DNA from: Hemileia vastatrix
Lineage: Eukaryota > Basidiomycota > Pucciniomycetes > Pucciniales > Zaghouaniaceae
Length of the DNA: 64,000 nt
Assembly: GCA_030280995.1 (NCBI GenBank)
Contig: JASXTE010000005.1
Location: 27,499,501-27,563,500, forward strand
Reading direction: 5' to 3'
Shown: one piece after another, positions 33,480 through 45,431 of the stretch
How the letters are laid out: each line of letters begins with the position of its first letter
How positions within the stretch are numbered: position 1 is the stretch's first letter
Notes under the pieces: generated by a model
Database searches by the model: none
Seen by the model: only the letters and a program-made list of their open reading frames with translations
What the model was told of the DNA's origin: nothing
Position numbers and translations under genes: made by a program

Positions 33480-33910
33480 TAGAACAAATCTTGAATTTTC
33501 TTTTACATTTTACTCCAATTGTAAAGCAACTATTTTTGAAATCTAGTTGAATAACAAACTTGGTAAATAAATCATTTCAAATAATAAGCCAATCACTACA
33601 ATTATTATTACCCATTACTACAAATCCACATATTTCTCCAACATATATATTATTATATTTAAAGAATACAGCAGTTTTGTATTTTCCAATTTAATATGAT
33701 ACTGAACCAAAACCTATCCAGTTCTTTGTCTGTACAGTTTCTAATTTTTCTTTGTACTTACTCTCATGTTTCATCAATTTTTTAACAGAAACTACACTAC
33801 CTGCAGCCCCAGTTTGAAGAATGAAATTCAATTCTTTTCCACATATTATAACAAATTCTCTTATAAGTGTGATTTTGTAAGTATCATTATTTAAATCTTT
33901 TATTATTTAA
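33480..33910 (-). pseudogene. S element protease-like region
   Basis: The frame reads NFILQTGAAGSVVSVKKL, where D-T/S-G of the retropepsin site has become QTGAAGS, followed by VGEICGFVVMGNNNC-type strands. The catalytic Asp is lost. Position between gag and RT supports the call. Confidence 0.5.
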
Positions 33911-34010
33911 TCTTCCTCAATGGAAGTTAAATATGCTTCTGTGGGAGTTATTTCATCATTCAGGAACATAATATCCTGTTTTAATACAAGTACCTCATTT
34001 TCTTCATCAT

Positions 34011-35323
34011 TTAAGATATTTTACTTTTACAATATTCACTGGAATCATATTTTTTATCTAGATGAATACTGGGCTCAGAATCTTGTGAGTTTACAATAAC
34101 ATTTACTCTTTTTATACAAGTATGACTTTTTACCCTAGGTTTGTTAAATTTATAGAAAGTGTAACTTTTTTGTTTCATAAGGACAAGAGGAGAAGTAAGT
34201 TTTTTCTTCTCCACTGGTGACTTTTATTTAGTATGCTTTACTACCTCAAAATTTTTCTTATAATTGTTATACCTTGCCACTTATTTTTGGCTCAATAGTA
34301 TTTTATTGCATATATTAAAACATGTAGAATTATCTCTGATGGTTTCAGTTCTAGCTACAATAGTGTCTCTGACTGATATAGGCAATTAATACATTATTTT
34401 TTCTTTTCAATCTTCATAATCTATTTTTGGATCTATGGCTTTCATGATTTTAATTAAATTCATTAAAAATACCATTGGTTTTTTCACATTAATTGGGTCA
34501 TATCTGGTTTTTTCATACAATCTTTGTTGAGTGATTCTATATTTTGGGCCACCAAATTGTCTTCAAATTAGTTCCTTCCATTCAACCCAGGAGTAATTAA
34601 TTTCCTCACCCAGAAAAGATTCAAACCATGATAAGGCTACATATGTAGGTAAAGATATTAATTTTGATATAATTTCCTCACCAGGTAATTTTTATGAAAA
34701 TTTCAATTTATCAATCCTTTGAATATCTTGTTGCCAATAAGATTTTGAATATCCATCAAAAGAAGGGTCCTGATCTAACTTATGGCAGTTCTTTTTGTTA
34801 GTTCTGACTTTATTAACCTGAGGAATATTTATAAATTCACTTACTTTGGATAGATGATCATGTATTTCCTCTTTTACTGATTTTTTACTTTCAGAGTCTA
34901 TAACACTATTTTCCACTGATAATCATTGGTTTTTCATAGGACTGTTTCATATGAAGTGGCATGTTCTCCACATAAGAGGTGTCTTCAATAGTTTTTTCAG
35001 TTTTTTTTTGATATTTTAGCTACTTTTATTTCTAATCTCTGTAATCTATCTTTTATTACAGGTACATGTGATAAAGTATCATTTACATTTGAAAAAGACA
35101 ATTTTAACTGTCCCTCAATTGTAGCCATTGTATTCTGAGAATGTTTTAATTTACTGTATAAATTTCTAATATCAGAGTATAATTTTTTATTTTCATTGTT
35201 TAATTCAATATTTGTATCTTCAATGACTTTTAGTTTATTTGAAGTAGTTCTCAATGATCTTGTAAGATTTAATAATACATTTTCTGTATTATTTTTGGAC
35301 TTTCTTAAGAATTCTTCTAACAT
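34011..35323 (-). pseudogene. S element gag
   Basis: Three broken frames. 35323-34997 is a coiled coil (NKLKVIEDTNIELNNENKKL). 34916-34692, continuing to ~34400, has the capsid-like part (DPSFDGYSKSYWQQDIQRID, ALSWFESFLGEEINYSWVEW). 34214-34011 has a ruined zinc knuckle (YTFYKFNKPRVKSHTC, with the first two Cys as Phe/Phe-like changes). This is the usual order of an Ogre- or chromovirus-type gag. Confidence 0.6.
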
Positions 35324-35329
35324 TTCAAC

Positions 35330-36620
35330 TCTTAATAATAATTTACTTATAATTTTTGATTACATTGGATTTTCTTTCATGAAATATTTGATCTTATCAG
35401 TGTCTAACTCAGAAGTTTCATCATTATTGTTGGTCTCAAAGTTCTATTCATTTGGCTAAATTTTAATGTTTTTAGTATTATCCTTGTTTACAATAAAGCT
35501 ATGTACAGTGTTATCATGTAAAGATATATCCAAAATACTATTTTAAAATGAATTATCCTTATGATCCTTATTAATTATATATAATACATTTTTATCAATT
35601 TCATTACCTATGAGTAATTCTTTATTTGAATTATATAATTGATTAGTAGATAACTGACTCACCATGGTCTTATTCAACTTCCCCTTCATCTCTTTCATTC
35701 TCTTCTGTAAGGATGACTTCTGGAGCTCTTATGAGGCAGATTATTTTTTTTCTATGAAGATAAGTCCCATTTCCATTTTCAGACTGAGATTTTTTGTTCC
35801 TCTTCTTGGGCTGGAGCTGGAGCTACTGCTGGTGGAGATGTGGAAGGGTTTTTGACTACTGAAGTAGGCTTAGCCTTGAGGCTTACCAGAGCTTGATTGA
35901 GTTCTATAAGTCCTTGAGATGTACTCTTTTCTAGGTTTTTCATTTGGTAAACCATGCTTCCAAAATTTACAGTTAAATTGTTAAGCAGTTGTGATAGGGA
36001 ATGAATTTATTATTTCAACGTGTTTTTTGATCTCTTTATTGAGATTTTGTTTAAAAATCTTTCTTTTTTCTCTATTGTCAGTTATGTAGTTTTACTGCTG
36101 CTTTACTGGGTTGGAGACCCTTAATCCTCCACTTGAATGTCCTGTAACAGGTTTATCAGCTCTGGGTCTTAGATTTTAAGGTTTAACCTTCTTACTCATA
36201 TTTTTAACATTTTCAAGTATCTTGCAAGTTGGTAATATACTAATGAATCAAGATTAAAGTGTTTAAAACTTCAAGAAGGAGTTTTATCAGTAATATATAA
36301 CACTAATTATGTCAATTAATTACTTACTTGTAGGTTTTTACAATGAGTTTATAAGTGCCAAAAGTCAAATATTCTTTTATGTGGTCACTTAATATAATAA
36401 GTCTACAATATTTAGCCCTGTTTTATAATTAAAAAATAAATTTTTCACTAATTTTCTTTTTAAATATTAAATGAATTTCACAAACCAAGAAATAAAGATT
36501 AAAAGTCTTGCTAAAAAGAATCAATTAATCAGTTTTTTTTATTTGATTTATTTTCTGAAAAGATTAAAAATTTTATTGGTCTATTTAAAGATCTTAGCTA
36601 ATAAAACAAGAGAACTGTTG
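35330..36620. other. S element leader and gag 5' region, no clear gene
   Basis: Old coding-like fragments on the minus strand continue to about 36200 (Ser/Glu-rich). The stretch nearest the LTR has no readable frame. Confidence 0.35.
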
Positions 36621-36628
36621 AAATTCTA

Positions 36629-36836
36629 TGCTTTTTTTGCCACCCAATTGTTTGACCTTTCAGTCTAGAGATCTATCATCTATTGGCTTGAGACACTTCA
36701 AACAACTTTTATTAATAAAAAAGACTGTTGATGTTGACCTGTTGGAGGCAAAAAAAAAGTTTTTTGAAATGTCTCAAGCCAATAAATGATAGATTTCTTG
36801 ACTGACAGGTCAAAAAATCAGGTGGCAAAGAGCACA
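36629..36836. mobile_element. fold-back MITE
   Basis: Arms of about 75 nt are inverted copies: the left arm has TTTGCCACCC...TTTGACCTTTCAGTC and ATCTATCATCTATTGGCTTGA, the right arm the reverse complement with few changes. They surround a ~35-nt loop region. The element lies in the S-element leader. No coding content. A target duplication was not certain. Confidence 0.7.
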
Positions 36837-36952
36837 AAAGGCCATCAATTCGCTTGTGGTGTAAGATTAATATGATCAATTAGTAGTAAAATTTTTGATT
36901 CTGGTATCACAATTTTTTATATAACTGGGAGTCTGTTTCTGATATCACTATA

Positions 36953-38557
36953 TGTAGTGATGCAGCACTTTGTATTTAATCCAAATTTTTAATAGGGATT
37001 ATATTTACTGTAGCCTTTTTTGAATTTTTACTTACTGGAAATGAAACAACATAATTCTTTAGGAAAGATACCCAATTTTCAGGCTTAGTTCAATTAAAGA
37101 GAGGTGAATATCTTGATTTTTCAGCTTTCTAGAAGATTTTAATGGGCCAGTATGAATAGTTTTGTCTAAATCCAATTAAGTAATAAAATATAATTCAATG
37201 TAATGGTCTCAGTAATTTAATCTCACTAATTACAAATGGTATACAGATTTAAGTTGGTAGAAAAGTAGAACTAATGATTTAAAACAGTATTTAAAACACT
37301 TTAACACTAATAATGAGTATGTATTATAATCGTTTGGTTATATATTTGTATGGTGATGTGAAAGAATGTAGAATATAAGCCCAAAATCTCCCCCTTTTAA
37401 ACCCATAAATTCTCCAATGTTCCCCCTTAATTTACCAACTCTTTACTAGTCCAATGATGCCCCAAATTAGCAGTTACACATTCTAATCAACCCAAGGATA
37501 AACCAATAACAAAAGAAGAATCATATCACACACCAAAATACAAAAATAACAAGTTTTAATCTATCAAAATAGAGTAATAACCAATATGAGAGTATATGTG
37601 TGTAATTTATAAAATAAAAGACTAAATAAGGAAATAAAGGACGTAAATATAATGTCTAATTAAGGGGTATTAAAGGTACAAATGAAGCTCTTAATTCTTA
37701 AAAATTTATATGTAAAATCCCCATCTAAATATGATCAATATAGCCTGAGAAACCCAAAATAAGACATGAAGTGTGGGGTAGCTGAATTCTGACTCTTGGA
37801 TGGTTCTTTCACAGGTAAATACTTAACTAAATAGGAGAATTTAAGTGTGGTTGTAAATTTTGGGTGCCAATCTTGAGGTTATTAATGAAATTAGTGCATA
37901 TAATGAGGTCAATGCACTAATAATGAAATTAGGACACTAAATAAGTGCGTCTTGCTTATTTTAGCATGTTTAAAAATATGGATAATACAGTGTAGGGTAA
38001 TTAGAGGGTGAAATTACTAACTTTGTTTATAATGAAGCTATGCATGTGGGATAAACACAGGAAGTATGTTGCCAGTACACAGAAGCCATTTCTAGCATAA
38101 AAACATCAATTTTTGAAAAGTAATATTTTTATTCATTTAAGTAGCCAAATAGATAGTCCTAAATAAGAAAAATTGATCTGTCAAAGCACAATTTAAATAT
38201 TGTTTGATTTATAGTGTATATATTCAAATTTAAGTGATTTAAAGTGCATTAATTCATTATTTCACTATTATAATGAAAAAAAAACTTTTAGACCACTTAA
38301 AAATCTTGTAAAATTATGTCTAAGACTCTTAAGATTACTCTAGCATATTTCAAAATAGTATTAAGTACATAAGACTTATAAAATGTGGATATATATGTGT
38401 ATTTAAAGTATTATATTGGAATATATTGTAATAACTGACTAATTTCACTAATGTATACATATAGTATACTCTCACTTAATTTCCCCATGTGTAATACATG
38501 TGTCTAGAATATTTTCTATTCATTTTTTTCTCAGTCCTAGGGATATCCAGGATGACA
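36953..38557 (-). repeat. 5' LTR of the S element
   Basis: On the minus strand it begins TGTCATCCTGGATATCCC. A TGATATCAGAAACAG sequence, like a TGGTATCAGA primer site with one change, lies just inside the other end (36930-36946). It aligns with 28440-30139. The left boundary is approximate. Confidence 0.65.
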
Positions 38558-39640
38558 TATACACTGATCTGTTCCTTCCATTTCAACTCACTTTTCTTTT
38601 TCTTAAGCAATATATACATAACAATATACAAGTATTACATCTCTTTCTTTTTATTTTCAACTCTCATTTCTTATTATTTTTATATATTATTATATATTGT
38701 TATAAATTATTTATTTTTTATTATTTTTATATATGTTATATATTATTTATAAAATTATTAGTAAGTTGTTTATTATATTTAATAATATTATATCATCCCT
38801 CATAATTCTTTTTATTAAGCAATATAAATATGATTATTATAACTATTTTCCATCTCATATCTTTTTATTAAACAATAAAATATAGTAATTATAAATTTTA
38901 AGTATTTTTCTTCTTTTTAAATTTCAAAATTATTTCTTCTCCATATTTGGTAAGTAACCATTAATCTTATTATTATAATATCTATCACTTAAACAAAATA
39001 TATATTTAATAAATTTTTTTTACTTTTCTAGAAGGCCAAGTACTAATATATATACAGGTATGTTCCTTTCATTTAGACTCACTTTTGTTTTTCTTAAGTA
39101 ATATATACATAATGGTATACAAGTATTACATCTTTTTCTATTTATTTTTGACTCACATTTCACCGCAAAAAATCAAGTGGAACCTGCTAGCAGGTGCCTA
39201 TCCCTATATTCAGTTTTGATTTAAGAGATAATTTGATTTAATGTTGCATGAGCTAGTGTACTAATTGTTCAGTTCCCAGTCTTTCCAGAAGAGTTACAGC
39301 TGAGCTGAAATTGAGTTAAGTTAAAGATAGGTATTGGAACCTGCTATCAAGTCCCCTTATTTTTTTCTGGGGTTTCTTTTTATTTTTATATATTTTTATA
39401 AATTATTTATTGTTTATTAATTTATATATATTTTATTTATTATTTATAAAATTAATAGTAAGATGTAATTTATATATATACATCTCTTTCCTATTCTTTT
39501 TGACTCACATTTCTTTTTATTATTACAGCTCTTTCATCTTCTTTTTGACTCACTTTTATTTTTCTTTACTTCATTAAATATATTTTAAAATTCATAAATA
39601 AAATAATTTATTTTTTTCCTGCAGCCATAAGAATTATCAA
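38558..39640. repeat. AT-rich duplicated block
   Basis: The segment 38570-38670 (CTCACTTTTCTTTTTCTTAA, then ATATACATAACAATATACAA and GTATTACATCT) recurs at about 39065-39160, and part of it again at 39480-39560, a local duplication of ~490 bp. The overlapping plus-strand frames at 38498-38805 are low-complexity Phe/Leu/Ile/Tyr artefacts. Confidence 0.5.
39163..39373. mobile_element. possible CACTA-like MITE
   Basis: It starts CACCGCAAAAAATC with the subterminal near-palindrome GGAACCTGCTAGCAGGTGCC, and ends with GGAACCTGCTATCAAGTCCCC followed by a TTTTTTCTGGGGT end. The subterminal motif resembles that of the other CACTA MITEs. The right terminus is degraded, so the call is tentative. Confidence 0.4.
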
Positions 39641-40640
39641 ACTAAATTAAGAGTTGTTCTTTTCAATCCACCTCTTTTTCATATCCTCCTTCATTTTTTG
39701 TAAAAGCTCCAATTCTTCATCAGTACAAAAATTATTATCTATAATTAGTAGAAGTTGTTTTATATCATTACCTCTCATTTCACTTAAATTTTTTTCTTTG
39801 TCCAATTGGAGGTGCTCTTTTTAAATCAACAGTCTATCTTTTTTGAGACAAATTTTTTGTTTTGTAAGCTCATTGTGATCTTCTGTTAACTTCATTACTG
39901 ATAATCAATTTTCTGCCATTTTTCCCATCTGCAAAGCCAGTGTAGTTTGTTTCTTGAGATTGCTTGCTTCACTAATATGAAGTCTTTTTGAATATTTCAG
40001 ATCTGGAAGACTTGGAGAAAAGGTTGATTGTGTGGTGCCACTACATATTTCCACTTTAATGTTGCTGCTTGGCTCTTCTACTCTATTGATATCATTTGGG
40101 CATGTGTTTCTTGATTGAATATCTTTACTTGAATCAATTCTCCATTTAGGAATGTGCCTAAGTATGTACCATGAAGTCAAGCTTTTAAAAGGTGTTTTAG
40201 TTTGTTCTTGATAAAGAGATATTGCAACCCTCATCCAGTCACTGGCTGAGCTTCCACTAGGTGGCTTTATTTCAATGGAATTATATATAGCGCTGAACAT
40301 CAAGCTAGATGTGTTAAGGGCTTGCTATCTAAAGTTTGTTGAAAAATATTAGACAATTTTTAATAAAATTCTAAGTCTAAATATTAAATAAAACTTACCA
40401 TATTCTTATCTGTTCATAATCTCTATATTGTGCCTTACTATACTCATTAGAATGGGTTTCAATTTTCCTATAAAATGTTTCCCCAGATTTGTATGTAGAA
40501 AATTCCAGTTTTTCACTAATAAAGATCCAAGATATAGTAAACTGTTCCTCCTCGTATTGAGACCAACAGGATGATTCATTTCTCTTATTCTCAATTTTTT
40601 GGAGTTTAAGGTGTAGACATGGTTTAGAAAGTATTAATAT
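39641..40640 (-). pseudogene. NAM-associated-like rust gene, decayed
   Basis: Minus strand. An exon-like part (about 40600-40399) reads NESSCWSQYEEEQFTISWIF, EFSTYKSGETFYRKIETHSN and YRDYEQIR. A GTAAGT donor follows, with an acceptor TAG near 40320. The second part (40303-39905) has SIEIKPPSGSSASDWMRVAI, KTPFKSLTSWYILRHIPKW and a Ser/Thr tail. After the stop at 39905 a charged helix (KEHLQLDKEKNLSEMRGNDI) continues in frame to ~39645 with further stops. The W-Y-I-L-x2-x-PKW pattern resembles proteins annotated as No-apical-meristem-associated in rusts, a family often linked with transposons. Function unknown; this copy is broken. Confidence 0.45.
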
Positions 40641-41034
40641 ATAATAAAATGATAATTTTGGGTTTGATGTGATGATGAGAAGTAATAAAAGTATTGTTGA
40701 GTAAGAGAATGAAAAGTAATGTAGTTTTTGGTATGATTGAAGTTTCAATGAATTGGAGGTAGTAAGGTGCTTTGAAGTTGAGCAAGTGAGATAAATTACT
40801 GAAATGGCAGGACAGAAAATGAGTTACACAAAAGGTTTGATAAATTTTGGAAAGATCCACAATTTACTAAAAAAATTACAGATTTGACCCTTTAACAAAA
40901 GACTGAAAATAGATGAGTGTGGAATTTTAGTGGCTATTTTAATTAAAATATGCATACTAAAGCTAATTTGACCAGCAAGTGTAGATGCTCTGAGGCAGTA
41001 GCATGGGGCTCTAATCAGGCTGGTATCTTTGACC

Positions 41035-42385
41035 TTTTAGAAACAAAATGGTTACTACTAACTAGGTGTCATTCTCTCCTTTGAGCTCCTCCTTCCCTAC
41101 AATTTGATTGGAACTCTCTCCCTCCCTCCTCCAGCCTAAAGTGGCTTGGTATTCTAATTGACCCCACCCTCTCCTTAAGAATTATTGGCAACAAACTGAT
41201 TGCTGCTGGTCTAAAGGCTACTTCTGCCATCCATCAACTAGTCTCCTCAGGCTGGGGTATTCCACTCAAACAGTATAAGATCCTCATCTCATCTCTCATC
41301 CACTCCCACACAGACTATGCTGCTATATTATGGAATCAACCCACTAAACATTCCTGCACCACCATATTACTCCAAGTGGTAGACAAAAAAGCCATTAGGC
41401 AATCTCTGGGATGTTTCAGATCTACCCCCACTTGCATCCTTCTCCACAACTCTCACTCCCTAACCTGCAAGAAATGCCTTGATCTGCTGGTCAACAAATC
41501 ATGGGCATGCCTCCTAGCTACCCCCTCATCCAATTTTATGGCCCATCTTGAAAGATCCCTCTATGCTTATCCCCTTCCTCCCCCTAAAATCTACCTGCAC
41601 CAACTTCACCTCCTATCTGCAAACAATGTATTTCACTGCTCCATTCCACTAGTAAATATGGATTTCAGACTCCCTCTCCCCCTCCCTCCTTGGTTCCCTC
41701 TCTTATTCAGGGGGATAATAACCCACTCAAAAGAAGATTCACTAACTATAGTATCCTAAATCACACTCAAACCACCCCCATCCTCATACTTTGTTTTTAC
41801 AGATGGTTCAAAATCTCAAAAGGCACCTTTGCTGCTGCTTTTGATCCAATATCACAGATCCCATTTGAGGCCCAAATCAAGGACCCCTCTCATTTTTTAG
41901 TCTTTGAATCAGAGCTGATAAGTGTCTTACTGGGTCTTCAACTCTTCCTTAACAATCTCCTACACTCACTCTACAACACCCTCACCATTTTTACAGATAA
42001 CCAAGCTGTTATTCACTCCCTATCATCTTCTTCCCCATCCTCATCCAATTCCTCAATCTTCCTGCCACTCTTCACCATCATTTTCAAGCTAAAGAAGCTT
42101 TTCCCTGACCTTTCACTCATTCTCCAATGGTGCCCTGAACACATGGGAATCATATGAAATTTGACAGCAGATGCGCTTGCCAATGGTACCCACCAGTTTT
42201 CTAACCCAGCTCAGTCCTTCCTCACTTTTCAGTCCCCCCCATCCATCTCCTGTCTATAATTAGCATTATCTTTACATACCAAGTCATCATTTCTCACTCC
42301 CCCCAGAGTCAACAATCTTAGGAAGTTAAGAGACAAGTTTGACATGTCTAGGATGTACAAAACTTTTACTATCTTCCCTAGAGCA
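41035..42385 (+). pseudogene. 5'-truncated LINE fragment (RT end and RNase H)
   Basis: The plus strand matches the C-terminal half of the LINE ORF2 at 49363-50955. It starts near ETKWLLLT, continues LKWLGI(L)IDPTLSL, SGWGIPLKQYKILISSLIHS and RQSLGCFRSTPTCILLHNS. The RNase H domain follows with a frame change at 41800 (TDGSKS in one frame) and FESELISVLLGLQLF, TDNQAV, LQWCPEHMGI. It ends inside LRKLRDKFDMSRMYKT (42385), where another repeat begins. The 5' truncation fits incomplete target-primed reverse transcription. Confidence 0.8.
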
Positions 42386-42745
42386 CATTTCACTGCTTTT
42401 ATACAGCTAATTGGAAAAACCTTGCAGCCATCTGCTACTTTTCCAGCCTCTGGCCTGCCCAAAAACCATGTGTGCAGGTCAGGTGACCATCTATATCCAA
42501 TTGATAAGTTTATTGGATATTCAATCAGCTGCCCCAAGATTTTCCCCCATCCTCCCCTCTCCCACTTTTTTTCTCACTTCCCCTTCATCACCATTTTTTT
42601 CCTCATTTCCCTTTCCTCTTTTTTTTCTCTTTTTTTTCTTTTCTTTTTTTCTGCTTCCCATCAACTCAATTCAACTGCAAAATTTCTTTTTTCTACTTCC
42701 CATAGACTCAATTTAACTATGACAGGTTCATCTTTCTAATTCCAT
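42386..42745 (+). repeat. dispersed repeat shared with 48660-49195
   Basis: The sequence from TACAGCTAATTGGAAAAAC through TTCCCCCATCCTCCCCTCTC to the CTTCCCAT-x-ACTCAATT units recurs inverted at 48660-49195. The right end consists of T/C-rich tandem units. Apparent frames on both copies are shadows. Confidence 0.7.
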
Positions 42746-42876
42746 GTAAGTTTTTTTATTTTGCCTCTTTTTTTTCTCTTCTCTCTTTTTTCTTCTTTCT
42801 TTATTTTTGTTTTTCTTCTTTTTATATTCTTATTTTAATCTTTATCTTTAACAGGCTATTGGATTTTGGCTCTATC

Positions 42877-44225
42877 ATGAGCTTTGAAACCCTTATATCT
42901 GTTCTGGATAATTAGAATCCTTGCAACCCTTATCAGCCTCAAGACTCAGCTTCTTCTGTCATGTTGCCATCAATTGCTCCATCTGTTCCATTTGATAAAT
43001 TTGAAATCGATGTAAAAATAGATCTCATATTCTTCCTGGAATACAACTCTGGAAAATTAAAAAAGAAGAAAAAAAATATACAAAATTCACTTCTGATGAA
43101 GCAAACTTAGAATTGGTTTGGTGGACATGGAATTATAGCTTTGATGAATTTAAAGATGCAGCAGCTGGTGTCATTAAATATCAAGAAGATGCAAATCTAG
43201 GTGAGTTCATAAAATATCTTGAAGAAGAAGGAAAAATTGCTTGGTATGTCTGAACACAAAATATAAATAAAAGGTCCCCAAGCCAAAAAAAAGGCTGTCT
43301 AGTCAAGATTGTTTCAGGCGATTTTTAATGAGGTTCAAAAGACTCCAAATATTTAAAATATTTTTTTTCATCTTGCACTATGCAATATAGGGGGTGGACT
43401 TGCTAGCAAGTCCTCAACCTGAACTCAGATGGAACTCAGATGGAACTCAGACTGAACTCTACTTGAACACCCACCTAAAACTGTTCTGCTGAGTGTTGTT
43501 CATCCCTGATTTTATGGTTCCTTTATCTATAGCTCAATGTGTGTTCAATCTGTGGTGAGTTTGGGTCCAAGATTGGGGACTCGCTAGCAAGTCTGCCCCC
43601 CCATATTGTGTAGTGTTGAGAATAGGAATCCTAGATCTCTTGTAGATGTAATTTATTTCTTTTTTTGTCCTGTATGATATTAATTCAATATTGATTTCAG
43701 AAAGAAAAGATTTATGGGACCCTCAAAAAATCTTTTCAGTCAAATCCAGATTCAGATCAATCACCATCTCCATCTCAAACTGCTACTACTGGTGCTATTT
43801 ATTTGGCCAACTATGATGAAAATTTGGGCACTATTTTGGGTTTGCATGTATCTTGACCTGACCTTTCAGGATGAACTGAATCAAACATTGTTTTAAACCC
43901 TGAAAATCCAAAGCATTATTTTGTACTGACTCCAGACAGAGCGTGTATGTAGGCCAAAGCAATAGTAAGTCTCTCTTGCCTTTGAACTTTGAATAAATAT
44001 TTATTTTTTTGTTTTTTTCTATCAGACTGTAAACCCAAGGGAGGTGACTCTTCTCAAGCCTATAAAAAACACCATCTTTTAACTGGGTATCTGAACTGGT
44101 ATCAAGAACCATCAAGAGGAGGAAGCAAAATAAGGCTGACAATTTCAGCTCCCCATCATCCTACTCTTCTCCTCATGCTTCTGATGATGAAGCCTCTATG
44201 GACAACTTTTGAATTTTGAAAAAGT
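42877..44225 (+). pseudogene. three-exon gene of unknown family, decayed
   Basis: Exon 1 starts at ATG 42877 (MSFETLISVL, FEIDVKIDLIFFLEYNSGK). An A-rich slip near 43060 changes frame to TSDEANLELVWWTWNYSFDE and GVIKYQEDANLGEFIKYLEE, ending at a GTATGT donor near 43243. The intron (43243-43698) holds a CACTA MITE and ends TTTCAG. Exon 2 reads YGTLKKSFQSNPDS, TGAIYLANYDENLGTILGLH and KHYFVLTPDRACM, up to the GTAAGT donor at about 43971. Exon 3 starts at ~44031 (TVNPREVTLLKPI). Stops (TGA, TGA, TAG for Trp) break exon 2. I do not recognise the family; similar WWTW-containing proteins are probably transposon-associated in rusts. Confidence 0.45.
43376..43615. mobile_element. CACTA-ended MITE, copy 2
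   Basis: Ends CACTATGCAATATAGGGGG and ...CCCCCCCATATTGTGTAGTG; flanked by TTG on both sides (3-bp duplication). The perfect 18-bp palindrome GGACTTGCTAGCAAGTCC lies 4 bp inside the left G-run. The interior holds AACTCAGATGG/AACTCAGACTG tandem units. It is an inverted copy of 7815-8075 and lies within the intron of the decayed gene at 42877. Confidence 0.9.
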
Positions 44226-44855
44226 AGACAAAAATGATACTGATACTTCTGAAGGCCTGACAAAACTTTTAATAAAGAACTGAAGTTACTTTTAAGATTT
44301 TCCTTACAATTTGATGTGAAATTCTGGAATTCCTTCTGGCCCAGAAATAGCTTTGGTTAATGCAGCCAAAAAAATTTATAACCATTTGCACCAAAAAAAA
44401 ATGATGTATTTCTATATATTGACACAATTTTATATATTCATCTATCTACTTACAAAAAAAAATATTTTTAAAAAATTTAAAAACTTTATAACAATTTCAT
44501 AAAAAGTATATAAAATAAATTTTAAAAATATAATGTTTTCTAGAGTTCAAATATTCTGAATTATAAACATGGTTCATTAAATTTACACTGATAATTTTTT
44601 TACACTTATGATGACACATGCTTTTTTTTCGAAAATATATGCGTGAATGAAATGAAGTTTCAGGCCACATTGGGGATTACACAATATATATCTTGCTTTT
44701 GTGACATACATTTATTTTGGGAAAATTTGAACAATAATATTTGCACTCATATTAGAGATTTTGAAAGAAAAATTTCACAAAGGTGATAATTTTTTGCCTC
44801 TAATTCAAAAACTAGTTATTTATTTTTTATAAATTATAAAGCAATAATTTTTGAG
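44226..44855. other. no gene seen
   Basis: AT-rich DNA downstream of the transposase fragment. It may include the 3' part and terminal repeat of that element, but no inverted end was found. Confidence 0.35.
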
Positions 44856-45431
44856 TTAAGGCAAATAACAACTACCCCTAAACATTTTTTGCATCAAAGC
44901 AGGGGTGTAAATCATATTTACAAACATTTCAATCATTTCCCCATCATGTTCTCCACCATTCAACACTTGATGTCTCTGAAACTTAGATTTTAATGCACTA
45001 AATGTTTTCTCTATTGATTTAAGATCAGGTAAGTAAGGTGGCAAATATATTAGTAAGGAACCAGCTTTCTCAACTAAAGGTTCAACTCTTACTTGGAAAT
45101 TTATAGATGCATTGTCAATTATTAAGACACTGAAGGGTCCAGGGAACGGTTGCATCTTTGGAAGATAAAGTTGAAAGACAGAGACATCAATAAAACTCTA
45201 TTTAAAGAAAATAAATATGTACCACAATTTTTTCCAAGTAAAATTCAAAATCATATCTAGAAACTTTTTCTTTTTGAATGATAAAAGCAAAAACCCCATG
45301 AAGATTAATGGCAGGAATCAGATTGAAATGGTGAGTAGCCCAATTTTGCTTCACACATTGTGGTCTTCCAACATTGGCAGGGGCCTTTGTTGTGTGATTT
45401 GGCGCTTTTTGTGCATGTCTTAATTGACATC
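44856..45431 (-). pseudogene. Tc1/IS630-type transposase, C-terminal part
   Basis: From 45431 downward one frame reads CQLRHAQKAPNHTTKAP, HFNLIPAINLHGVFAFII and SRYDFEFYLEKIVV. A shifted frame continues (45155-44856) with MQPFPGPFSVLIIDNASIN, SLLIYLPPYLPDLKSIEKTF and SALKSKFQRHQ. These are the central and C-terminal DDE blocks of the Tc1/mariner-IS630 superfamily (D of IIDNAS, E of SIEKTF). The enzyme cuts and joins element ends. The N-terminal half lies at 48079-48444 on the same strand, separated by an LTR-containing insert. Confidence 0.8.

Larger units (their letters stand above)
28440..38557 (-). mobile_element. old Ty3/gypsy element, family S
   Basis: Two long direct repeats (about 28440-30139 and 36953-38557) enclose gag, protease, RT, RNase H, integrase and a chromodomain-like tail, all on the minus strand and all riddled with stops and frame changes. 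The same pol type, much better preserved, lies at 62835-64000. CpG is very scarce across it, as expected of old methylated copies. Confidence 0.75.

Noticed and set aside
34997..35323. Coiled-coil frame as a host gene
   Set aside because: It lies in the gag position of the S element, between its LTRs, on the same strand as its pol.
38498..38805. Overlapping hydrophobic frames of 84 and 101 codons
   Set aside because: Low-complexity AT-rich translation (Phe, Leu, Ile, Tyr) in a duplicated non-coding block.
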